A stretch of 64,000 bases of DNA from Meconema thalassinum (taxonomy: Eukaryota > Arthropoda > Insecta > Orthoptera > Tettigoniidae). The DNA lies in contig OX336389.2 in NCBI GenBank assembly GCA_946902985.2, positions 144,387,099-144,451,098 of the forward strand, given 5' to 3'. The first letter of the stretch is position 1; each line of letters starts with the position of its first letter. The position numbers were made by a program, and so were the translations under genes. Under the pieces are notes generated by a model that had not been told where the DNA came from, did not search any database, and worked only from the letters and a program-made list of their open reading frames with translations. Below are positions 54,518 to 64,000 of the stretch, in pieces.

Positions 54518-57375
54518 AAGCCCATATTAAAATGGAACAACAGTTAATTCAAACGTCAAGAGATACTACCACTATGTCTGACTAGACGGATTGTGGGTAT
54601 ATAATGGCGGCCGATACAAGGATTATACGTGCTTGTCCGATAGGGCATGTCTATGGATAAATCTGGTACAGACCAGGTTTACTACGCTTCAAGACCATCA
54701 AGAAATGTAAGCCACATTTGAATTATATTATGCCTAGCTAATTGGAACAAACTATTTTTCGGCAGATGACCAACACATTTATTTATTTTTCTTCGTATTT
54801 AAATCTTGCAATGATTTACGCAAGACATATTAGAGTTATTCTGAGTATTTTCAGCACTCAGAACAGTTTAGGATCGATGACCGAGCATTTCGAGCATTTA
54901 TTTGAATATTTCATATTTTTGGGAAATCACGGTAATCAGCCGATGTAACTGTAAAAGTTAATAATTATGTTTGTTGAGGAATGGATATTTTTTCCATATT
55001 CGAAGGTTCGAACATGTGGATTCTCACATAATGAGATGATAATTAAACATATTTAAAATAATATAACTAATAATAATAATAATAATCCACTAATAATAAT
55101 AATAACAGTTTTCATAATTTTTCTAAACAATTCTTGGATATTATATTTTATAATAATCATATGTATTGAGAAAGAGCCTATGAAGTAGTTTAATCATTTC
55201 TAGTGTGGAACAGGAGATTTTCGAAGGAGAGTGGTTAGCGCAAGCCCGCATTCAACCAACATTTCAGTTCTGGTTGAACAGTTGATATTTGCAATGAGCA
55301 AAGTATATTTTTCAGATAACACGGAGAGGCATGAAACGGGAAGCAAATGATATTTGTAGCAAATAGGATATTTTTGTATTTATATAAAATAATGACGTAA
55401 ATACACTCGAAAGTGAAATAAAGATTTTCATAAGTATGGTAAATTCACGGGTTGAACTGAATGGTAAAATAAAATAAACTTGTAAGTTTATTAATCTTCC
55501 AGTGTTGATAACAAGCAGAGGCTTGATTTATTGTATAAATTTTGGGAAGAAAATTTATATGTGTGGAGTAGTTGAAATGCCATTCCCAGGTGCGCATGTT
55601 TAAGTCGCAGGAATGAGGAGTTTTTTTCGAGCATCAATCAAATAGCAGGTTCGATGGCTCAGGTTTATAGAAGGAGTATTGGAACTACACATTTCGTCGT
55701 ATGAATGACCCGAAGGTTATTTCTTAGAAACCATCAGTTCTTATTTCAACCTTGATTACGAATTCCATTTAGACGTTGATTTTGCTAGAACCCGGATTTG
55801 TCATGATAGTAGTTTATTCTTCTTAAGAAGAAGACCTTTGCCGTTGTTGTTGTAATATTGTGTTCTTACACAAATAATAGAATGGGCCACTGCCAATTAA
55901 AAATAATTCTTTAACCACGAATAATTTGAAGGATATTTTCAATCCTAGTGCCATGAACTAAATGAATTTATTATGAAGCTACAATTCTTATTTCCGCATT
56001 CTGTCGAAGAATTGCAAGTTGTGAAAGTTACTAAAAGGGCCACAGATATAAATATTTTTCTTAATGATGATTCTAAGTGGAAAGTCAAATAGTTGAATGG
56101 TTCAACAATTTATTAATCAAGTTGATGATTCAGAAATCATATATTTTGTTAGGAACTTGAAGTTCATAATCGAGTCACTTCTCGAAATGTTAAATGTCAG
56201 AAGAACAATTAATTTTTGTTGTGCTTCGCATAGTTCTTCGATGCTATGCTCAAGGTCAAATACTTTTCAGATGTTATTAATATGTGTAAATAATTTGTGT
56301 TGATTGAGAAATAATATTTTTCGACAATATATTTTTTGAAACTGGAAAAATAAGTGAAAGTTAAAATTCTATGAACATTTATTCTACGAGTGTTAATATT
56401 ATGTGAAAATTCAAACAGTGAACTACGATATTTCCAGTAGAGACAATTAAATTTGAACTGGATTTAATCATAAATAATTTTGGAACACAGTCTACAGGAC
56501 TAACAATCAGACTTGTGTTTCCAAAAAAATAATTGTCAAATGTGTTTGGAAAATTTCTGTATATTGTGTAAATAGGAGTGTGGGTCGCCACACGTGAATG
56601 ATGCTGCTTTGAGCATCTTTGCAGTCAATTTTAAATTCAAAATAAACTGAGATAATTTTATAGGATGTGTTATACCCAATTGAATCTCCTTCTATCCTTA
56701 TTGTTGCATTGAGCCAAAAATCAGTAAAGCATTTTTTTTATTTGATGTCGTTTTTGCGATTTGCTTTAACCCATCTGGCGCTCCGGGATATTTTGACTCT
56801 CGTGCTGACTGATTATTGGTAAAATGCATATGTGGTCGTGTGGACTCCGGTCTAAACGGGCACATAAAATAAGATAGAGAGAGACATGGCTTCGAACGTG
56901 GGTCTCGATTTAGACATGGTCAATCGCATGCCGGTTTAAATTGTGATAATTTTTATAGAAATATTTTGGGAGTTGAGAGATGTCTGGTTTGGATGAATAA
57001 ATTAGTAGGAAACCCAATTAGTGGGGAAAATTAAAAATTTAACTGGATTAATAATTAGAATGGGTTTGATTATTTTTGATAATGGCTTAACCATTAGGGC
57101 GTCAAGTAAATTCAGTTGTAAACGTTCGATGACTGGACATACACATTATTAGAATCCAGGTGGAGGATATTTGAGAACTTGCATATTCTTCTTGTGATAT
57201 TGTGGTAAATGTAATTCGTAAAAGTAGAGAATTTTGTTTTTCCATCACGTCGACATTAGGACAAATCTCATTTTATTAGAGTGTTCCAATTAGCTATTCA
57301 TATTTCTTGTTCTAGTTATAAGCTTGTGTTTGCCAATATTGTATACCCCTAAACTTTGAATAATAATTGAAAATT
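54518..57375 (+). other. Rest of gypsy LTR and untranslated leader
   Basis: About 2.9 kb without a supported gene. It holds a GTATATAATGG TATA-like word at about 54596, a (TAA)n run at 55065-55105, and AATAAA at about 56641. A weak candidate for a primer-binding site, TGGCGCTCCGGGAT, starts at 56776, three bases after a CA. Confidence 0.5.
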
Positions 57376-58281
57376 ATGGAAGAAATGATGAGGATGATGA
57401 GGAGTTTGGAGGAGAGTTCAAAAGAGGCTGGACTGCGTGTAGCAGCCATTATGAAAGAAAATACTGAGGCTTTGGAAAGGAAACTTAAAGAAAATTCTGA
57501 TAAACTTAAAGAAAGTTTAAACGATAAACTTAAGGAGAATTCTGATTCTTTAGAAAATAAACTTAAAGAAAATGTATACGATAAACTTAAAGAAAATTCT
57601 GATTCTTTAGAAAGCAGGTTAAAAGATAACTTGAAAGAAAGTTTAGATGAAAAACTTAAAGAAAATTCTGATTCTTTAGAAAATAAACTTAAAGAAAGTT
57701 TAAATGATAAACTTAAAGAAAGTTCTGATTCTTTAAAAGGTAACTTGAAAGAAAATTTAAATAGTAAATTTAATTCAATGGAAAGTAAATTTAAAGAGAA
57801 TTCCGAAATTTTGAAAATGACACTTGAGAGTAAAATGAATAAATTATGCGAAAAAACACATGAGCTCGAAACTTCATTAGCTACTAACGCAAGTTTAATG
57901 GACGATAAATTTCGCGATGCCGATCTTCGGTCCCAAAGCTTAGCTGATAGGATAGAACATGGTCTTAGGAAAGTTGGTGAAGACATGATCAACCTAGAAG
58001 TCAGAGTGAAGAAGGAGATTAATGAGATGGGAATTCTAGTTGTTCAACGGTTGACAGAACAATTCAAAGAACTTGTAATGGGAGAAATAAGAGAAGGTGT
58101 GATTAATGAATTGCAAACTGAAATTAAAACCACAGTTGTCAATGAAATTAAAGACACACTCAAGCTGGAGAATCAAGAGGGAATCAAGGAGATTAGGGAA
58201 TCTTTGTCATCCCATATTCAAGTAATTGCCAAAGATATCCAAGCAACTCAGAAGGAGGGGCGTGGTGGCTCAGCGGTCTAG
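57376..58281 (+). pseudogene. gag: Gypsy Gag, N-terminal coiled-coil part
   Basis: The first ATG of the frame is at 57376. After about 30 residues it becomes a long coiled coil with in-frame repeats built on KLKENSDSLENKLKE and SLNDKLKE (about residues 35-160), made by tandem duplication of about 33-66 bp at the DNA level. Then come further helical segments rich in Glu, Lys and Leu to about residue 295. The frame is ended at TAG 58279-58281, inside the inserted SINE. Without the SINE it would be in frame with the next piece. A coiled coil before the capsid region probably aids Gag multimerisation (inference). Confidence 0.85.
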
Positions 58282-58466
58282 CTGTATGCCTCTCACCAAG
58301 GCGATCCGGGTTCGATTCCCGGTCAATGCATGTGAGATTTTCGATGTGAAATGCCATGTCCTGTGGTTCGGATTCCACGTAAAAAGGAGGTCCCGTGGCT
58401 CATAATCACAATATTCACGGTCACGTAAAACTACAATCTTCCTTCCTTTCCTTCAACTCAGAAGGA
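58244..58466 (+). mobile_element. SINE inserted in gypsy gag
   Basis: A 197-bp body (58257-58453) is flanked by a 13-bp target duplication CAACTCAGAAGGA (58244-58256 and 58454-58466). The head is tRNA-like with box A TGGCTCAGCGGTCTAG and box B GGGTTCGATTCCCGG. The end is pyrimidine-rich (CTTCCTTCCTTTCCTT). Body plus one duplication is 210 bp, a multiple of three, so the frame is kept but a stop is introduced. Confidence 0.92.
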
Positions 58467-59739
58467 CATATCAGATATGACAGGGTCATTGAAAAGTCAT
58501 GAGGCTGTTATGAACCAGATATCCATTGATGTTAAGGAGAATTGTAAAGAAACTGAAGCAATTAAGAAAATTGCAGAAGAAAACCAGAAGGAACTTGAGG
58601 CTATGAAAACTCAAATCAAGGACGAGGAACAGTCTGACCATCTGTTGAAAATGCCAAGTTTAAGGGGAAAGGAACAGATACAAATAAATCTAGGAGCAGC
58701 TAGAGAAACGGATAGTCAAAGACAGGATGAGGTCAGGACAGTATTTCAATCCAACCCCATAACTGTATTTAAGAATGTAGAAGATAAGCCTCCTAAATTT
58801 TCAGGGCGAGATTCTGTGACACCCGTGGAATTTTTGAGAGAAGCAGGGGATTACCTGAAAGATTCCAAGATCCCTAAAGAAAGACAGATCCGAGTTATAG
58901 GGAAGTTTTTGGAAGGTCCTGCACTTCTTTGGTTTAGAGCTTTTAGATCCACTCTAACCACTTTTGAGGAGTTTTCTCGTGGGTTATTAACAAAGTTTTG
59001 GTCCCCGGAAACCCAACAGCAAGTCAGAGCAGAGTTATATTCGAAGAGATTCTCGACGTCACAACCTACTCGATACTCAACGTACTTTTCTGGGCAGCTT
59101 TCTAAACTTCAACATTTCGATCCGCCGATGCCAGATAACGAATTGATTACTGCATTGATACGTCAGTTTCCAGCAGACGTCCAAAGGACTTTGATCGCTG
59201 CTGATATCTATAATATGGAGCAATTTGACGAAGTATTACAGAAGCTGGATCATACGAACGCTCATTTCTTCCATCAGAAGGGAGGAAAGAATAACAACGC
59301 TGTGTACGCTGTTATGGCCGATAGTTATTCTCAAACACCTCGAAAGATTCGAGAGGGGCGAGAAGAGAAAACGCCGAGGGAAGATTCAAATAAGAGAGGA
59401 TGGAATCAGTACAGTAACAGATACAGTTACAAGCCTTATGCGAGACCGGATGGTGGAAATCGATACAATACTCGATGGAGAAGGCCACGGGATAATCAAG
59501 GAAGGTACCAGGAAAGAAGATACTATGGTAGAAACAACTACAATAACAGAGGGAATGTGGATACTCGTCAGTCCAATGAAGAGTTCAACAAGGAGACGAG
59601 GAAAAACTTCGAAGCAAGACACCAAGATAACTTGCAGTTTTTGGAGCAGAGGCCCAATGAACCAGGTCCATCGGGAACACAACAATCCCGGGGGAATGGT
59701 AACGAGAAAAAAAAACTTCGAATTCACAGTAGAAGATAG
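58467..59739 (+). pseudogene. gag: Gypsy Gag, capsid and nucleocapsid part
   Basis: Continues the frame of 57376 after the SINE. Residues (from 58477) about 100-265 are the retrotransposon Gag capsid region, with PPKFSGRDSVTPVEFLREA near 103, FLEGPALLWFRAFRST near 147 and a YSTYFSGQL region near 198. The C-terminus (about 295-400) is very rich in Arg, Tyr, Asn and Gly (RRPRDNQGRYQERRYYGRNN) and has no CCHC knuckle, so RNA binding is probably through this basic tail. The end is TAG 59737-59739, overlapping the pol frame by about 40 bases at an A9 run. Confidence 0.9.
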
Positions 59740-60526
59740 AATTTTGAACACTTTCACTTCCAGAATTATTAAATGGCAAGCAGAGGATGATGACTTAATT
59801 CAACAGAATGACGAACGGAAAGAAATGGGTACAAGAATTAGAATGCCAATCATATCATGCGAAGTATTCGGTATGCCTGTCGATACTTTGATTGATACTG
59901 GGGCTATGCTTTGTCTTGTGAGTGAAAAGCTTTATATTCTGTGGAAGCTCAAAGAGAATTTAGAGGAAATTCCAGTATCAGGAATTAAGATCCAAGGAAT
60001 AATACCCAACAAAATATCTCTGTGTAAAACACAATTATACTTATGTATTACGATTGGAGGACATGATTTCCGACATGTGTTTGTAGTAATGAAGGACATG
60101 GCTTTTGACATGATATTGGGAGCAGATTTAATTCAGAAATATCAAGCAGTGATAGACATGAAGACAGAGACGATCAAATTCAAGAATACCGAAGAGATTA
60201 ACTTCGAGGGAAAAGAAGAGGAAGACATCGAGGGAGATGCTCAATGGTCTCTGATTTTTCATGAAACTGAAGGAAGAGAAGTCTACACTGAGAAGGAGTC
60301 CCCAGAGCTAGGGAAAATTTTGGAAGAGTATCACGATATTTTTGATATTAAGCCTGGTGAAATTAAGGATTTTGAATATCGTATTCGTGTAAATGATGAT
60401 GCACCTTTTCATGCTAAATTGTATCCGGTTGCGGAAAAGCATCGAGAGAGGGTAAAAGTGCTTATCAAGGAGATGGAAAGCAACAATGTGATTGAAAGTA
60501 CACTACATCTTATGTCAATCCATTAG
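59700..60526 (+). pseudogene. pol: Gypsy protease and start of reverse transcriptase
   Basis: Real homology begins near 59700, in the frame +1 relative to gag; the part of this open frame before that is a shadow of gag. The aspartic protease has LIDTGAMLCLVS with DTGA at 59894-59905 and ILGADLI near 60116. RT begins with the DDAPFHAKLYPVAEKHRE segment near 60388. The frame is lost by a one-base change between 60498 and 60508 and ends at 60526. It would be made by ribosomal frameshifting from gag. Confidence 0.88.
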
Positions 60527-60750
60527 CAGTAGTGTCTAAACAAGATGGAAGTCTGAGACTATGTTTAGACGCGCGAAATTTGAATTCAAGATTACTGTTA
60601 GAGTATGACAGACCACCAATCATTAGGGAACTGTTAAGGAAATTCCAAGGCAAGGTCTGGTTCTCTAATATTGATCTCACTTCGTCCTACCATCACATTA
60701 GGCTTAGTGAAGATTCAAGGAAGTTTACAGGATTTATGTTTGACCAGTAG
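60508..60750 (+). pseudogene. pol: Gypsy reverse transcriptase, fingers and palm
   Basis: After the frame change the RT continues with NPLAVVSKQDGSLRLCLDAR and WFSNIDLTSSYHHIRL, which holds the first catalytic Asp at about 60673. It is cut by TAG at 60748-60750, directly after FMFDQ; the same frame continues beyond. Confidence 0.88.
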
Positions 60751-62952
60751 ACATATGTATTCCGCCGTCTACCATTTGGAGTCAAAACATCTGGATCAGT
60801 TTTGATCAGAGCACTGGAAAAAAATTTGAGTCCTGAAGTAAAAGAGATAGCAATTCGTTATATAGATGATATCTTAATTGCATCCGAGACTAAAGAGGAA
60901 CATTTGTTACATCTTCAGATGTTATTCGCAGATTTGAGAAAAGCGAATTTTAAAGTAAACCTTCGAAAATGTCAGTTCTTTCGAAAGGAAATAAAATTTT
61001 TGGGTCACATTTTGGATGGAGAAGGATACCGTCCCAATGAGACGAAGATAGAGGCAATTGCAAATTTCCCTAGACCTACGAGAGTGAAGAATGTCCGCAG
61101 TTTTCTCGGGACATGCCAATTCTTTGCAGGGCATTGTCCAAACTTCACCAAGACGGTAGCGCCATTGCAGGAATTATTAAAGAAAGGAAACAAATGGAAA
61201 TGGGATGAAGATTGTGAACAATCATTTCAAGATGCCAAGAGGTTATTGGTAAACAGCGTGAAATTGGAGTATCCTGACTTTACCAAGAATTTCATCATTG
61301 AATCTGATGCATCCACCGTAGGGATTGGAGCTATTCTTCTTCAAGAAGATGATCACAAGAGACATTACCTGGCGTTCATTAGCAGGAAACTTCGTCCATC
61401 AGAAAGGAATTATTACACCACAGAGTTAGAAGCACTTGCTGTAATATTCGCGTTGGAGTCGTGGAAGAAAATGTTAATTGGACATTCAGTAATTGTGAGG
61501 ACTGATCACCACGCATTGGAGTTTATCTTGAGAACAAACTTTGCCAGTGATAGGATAACTAGATGGTCACTTTTTATTCAACAATTCAACCTAGTTATTG
61601 AACACACTCCTGGAAAGTTGAACGTGGGAGCTGATTTATTGAGTAGAGCAGTGGAGTCTACATCTAAGGTTTTTCAAGTTAACCTGACGCAGGAAGATGA
61701 AGATACCTTGAGAAGGTTAAGATTGTTGCATTTATCCCAGAGGAGAGACCGACGTCTTAGAAACATTTTTCGTTTTCTACAGGGAGACATGGATCCAAAT
61801 GATGATGATTTTGTGGAAACTGAAAGAATTTCAAGAGATTTTATGATGTTAGATGGTTTAATCTACAAGTTTGCAGATCCCGACCATACGAAGCTGAGAG
61901 TAGTGATACCTCCACGAATGCAAAAACCCATTATCTGGATGGCACATCGAATCGCAGGTCATGCTGGAGTAGATAAGACGGTCAACATGATTCAAGAGAA
62001 ATTTTCGTGGGAGCGAATGCGACCAACTGTCAGGAACACTATTCGAGAATGCGACTTATGCCAAAGGAATAAACATAATTCCAGATTATTGAGAGAATTA
62101 CCAAGGCCTATTATTCCTTCTAAGCCTTGCGAAATCTTCGCGACTGATTTATATGGTCCTCTCCCAAAGTCTAAAAGAGGTAACCGATATATTCTGGTGA
62201 CCATGGATGTTTTCAGCAAATTCACTATGTTGCATCCAATTCAGAAGGCAAACGCAAAATATTGTGCGAAGAGAATTAGAGACAGCGTATTTCCGGAAGC
62301 AGGCAAACCGGAATTCCTTTTATCAGATCGTGGACTTCAATTTACATCTTTAGAATTTCGAACCATCATGAATAATCTTGGGATTAGACAATTGTTTTGT
62401 TCTATTAGACATCTAGAGAGCAATCCAGCAGAACGCGTGATGGCTGAAATAGCAAAATTTTGCCGCCTCTATTGTCCAAATGAGCATTGGAAATGGATGG
62501 ATGTTCTCTCTTTAGCATCCGAATCCATCAACTCTACAATTCATGAGAGTACTGGACAGATTCCCATGTTGCTTCATCATGGAATTAAACCAACAAGATT
62601 ATGGGATCGAATCATCTCTATTCCACCTGAGATTGAACCAAGTCGTCAGATGAGGGAAACTCTAGCTTTAGACATGTTGAGGAGCCAAGCTGAGAAAAGA
62701 GAGCGCAGAGTGAGAGGAAAGCGTTTTCGCAGACCCTTGCGCGTAGGAACTCTTGTTTTAGTGAAAAGACCTACACCATCTGACGTGCAAAATCAAGTGT
62801 ACTCGAAGTTTGCAAGCCTTTACGCTGGACCCTATCGTATTGTGGAAGTAAACAACAATGGAAGCTATGAAGTCGCCAATACACGAACTGGTAACATCGT
62901 GGGAACTTATAATGCATCGAATTTGAAGATTTATTATTCAAGAACCAGATAA
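60751..62952 (+). pseudogene. pol: Gypsy reverse transcriptase, RNase H and integrase
   Basis: A long open frame. Numbered from 60802: RT catalytic box YIDD at 20-23; RNase H with Asp169, Glu208, Asp235 and Asp278 (ESDASTVGIG, TTELEAL, RTDHHAL, GADLLSR); integrase zinc finger His382, His388, Cys417, Cys420; DDE residues Asp449 (FATDLYG), Asp509 (LLSDRG) and Glu544 (NPAERV), spaced D-35-E between the second and third. The C-terminus has GTLVLVKRP and a KFASLYAGPYRI block of the GPY/F type, with no chromodomain seen. It carries out DNA synthesis, RNA removal and insertion. Complete in itself but downstream of two pol breaks. Confidence 0.93.
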
Positions 62953-63003
62953 TTTAATGTGCAGATAGGAAAAATAAAAAAAAATCAATTTTTATTTTTT
63001 GCT

Positions 63004-63017
63004 AGGTGTGGGGTGGA
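63004..63017 (+). promoter_or_regulatory. Gypsy polypurine tract
   Basis: AGGTGTGGGGTGGA lies directly before the TG of the 3' LTR, the expected place for the plus-strand primer. Confidence 0.7.
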
Positions 63018-64000
63018 TGTGCCCAACTCTAGGAATGGGTATCCCAAGATTCAGACACCTAGATATCAAGGGAAAGGCTACAGCCGCTTTTGAAAGTTGA
63101 GATATTTGAATATCGCGCTAAGTTGCTTCTCGAAGCAATTGGAAAGAATTTACCGATACTTGCATGTCAAGTGACGTAGCGAGTAATAGCAGAGGTCGAG
63201 GCTATTTATTGATTAAATAGTTAACCATGGAGTAGAGACTTTAGACATGGATCAGATTACTGGCACGGCCAAATGAAAGAGAATGCAATTAGTATCAAGT
63301 AAATCGGACCAGGGATACCAGAGATATGAGGATTTCCAGATATCAGCTGATGACGCGTGACACTGGCAGTTTTGAATAAAAGCCGGCCGGCCGAGGCATC
63401 GATAGCTCATTCCAACACAAGCACTTTCCGAGCAAGTTGCTGCTACGCTGAGCCAAGGCACATGGTTGCCGGATCTACGCAGAAGTAATTTTCAAAGTTG
63501 TGATAGTCACAAAAGTGCTGCGCTACGAGGTGGAACTTAGTAAGTTTCCGGCGAGGAGAATCACTGAGGTGATTGCATTTTTTTTCTACAGACATTAGTG
63601 GAAATATTTATGTTTCTACATGGACATATGCTAGACTTTGTCTAGAATTAGTACTTTGTCACAGTCCAGTAATAACCTAATACTTGGATGTTTAAGTCCA
63701 TTTCAGTCAGTTATCATATTGGTAACTTGTTAACCACTTCGATCTATCAGTACACTGAAGACCAGTCTATCACGGTGGTGTTCATTAGTCTACGCAAGGG
63801 AAACTACAGGTTGCTTAGCGCATGGTAGATGGCGAGAAGCCATGCCCAGGGAATGATCTTCAGAACAGCCGTTGATTGGTTAGACTGTCAGTGTCTTCTT
63901 GTATTGATAAGATTACCGTGAGTTATGTTACAACTGACATATCTAAGAATAGATCACTTAGATCTGACCCCATTTAAACAAACTGTTATGGCTTTGATAG
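63018..64000 (+). repeat. Gypsy 3' LTR, cut by window end
   Basis: Copy of 53535-54517. Substitutions include TATCCC for TATTCC near the start. Similarity reaches the last base. Confidence 0.93.

Larger units (their letters stand above)
53535..64000 (+). mobile_element. Ty3/gypsy LTR retrotransposon, 3' end cut by window
   Basis: Direct LTRs start TGTGCCCAACTC at 53535 and 63018. Internal order is Gag, protease, reverse transcriptase, RNase H, integrase, which is the Ty3/gypsy order. No env frame lies between integrase (end 62952) and the 3' LTR. The left flank before TG is CTATT; the matching target duplication is outside the window. Breaks are a SINE in gag, a frame change at about 60500 and a TAG at 60748. 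Confidence 0.95.

Noticed and set aside
57312..57992. 226-residue minus-strand frame rich in Ser, Leu and Phe
   Set aside because: Antisense shadow of the gypsy Gag coiled-coil repeats.
59225..59700. N-terminal part of the 433-residue pol frame
   Set aside because: It overlaps gag in another frame and has no protein similarity; real pol homology starts at about 59700.
62953..63017. Envelope gene making the gypsy element an errantivirus
   Set aside because: Only 65 bp separate the integrase stop from the 3' LTR.

Overview
The window looks like a transposon-dominated stretch of an arthropod, most likely insect, nuclear genome. It is AT-rich and has no operons, no ribosome-binding sites and no intact cellular gene. 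It carries BEL/Pao and Ty3/gypsy LTR retrotransposons, an APE-type LINE, several tRNA-derived SINE families of a kind common in insects, a THAP zinc-finger exon, C2H2 zinc-finger debris and many tandem arrays. The order cannot be fixed from sequence alone; the SINE families make a polyneopteran-type insect plausible (inference). Layout: 1-7590 and 37199-44640 are two copies of one segment, repeated at about 37.2 kb. Each holds the 5' end of a LINE (minus strand), a LINE 3' end joined to a C2H2 zinc-finger fragment, a 441-bp tandem repeat, a dispersed repeat, a THAP exon, and a tandem array whose roughly 63-bp monomers mostly contain the palindrome TGACGTCA. A second segment, 24430 to about 31000, is repeated at 44643 to about 51560. 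It carries a 210-bp higher-order minisatellite, a 12-bp minisatellite, a 97-bp satellite and tRNA-like SINEs. The two segments are fused directly in the second copy but are about 16.8 kb apart in the first, so the second copy looks like the product of recombination between similar sequences near 7590 and 24430. The 16.8 kb present only in copy 1 holds a third, more diverged relative of the repeat unit (8000-14690) and a BEL/Pao element (14981-22946) with near-identical 1222-bp LTRs and a 5-bp target duplication. The repeat units are flanked by inverted arms made of TGACGTCA-containing tandem monomers. Those at about 14697 and 32113 end in matching inverted termini, which resembles a very large Foldback-type element with a second unit nested in it. 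Between the copies, 33335-37680 holds a fuller but dead LINE on the minus strand, flanked by inverted LINE-3'-end/zinc-finger pieces. From 53535 to the window end lies a Ty3/gypsy element with a coiled-coil Gag, a SINE inside gag, an A-run at the gag-pol junction, and protease, RT, RNase H and DD35E integrase. Two breaks in pol (a frameshift and a nonsense codon) disable it, and its 3' LTR runs off the window. Functionally the genes present are retroelement replication genes. Only the BEL gag-protease frame, the BEL integrase frame and the gypsy RT-to-integrase frame are long and uninterrupted. No rRNA, functional tRNA, CRISPR array or complete host gene was seen.
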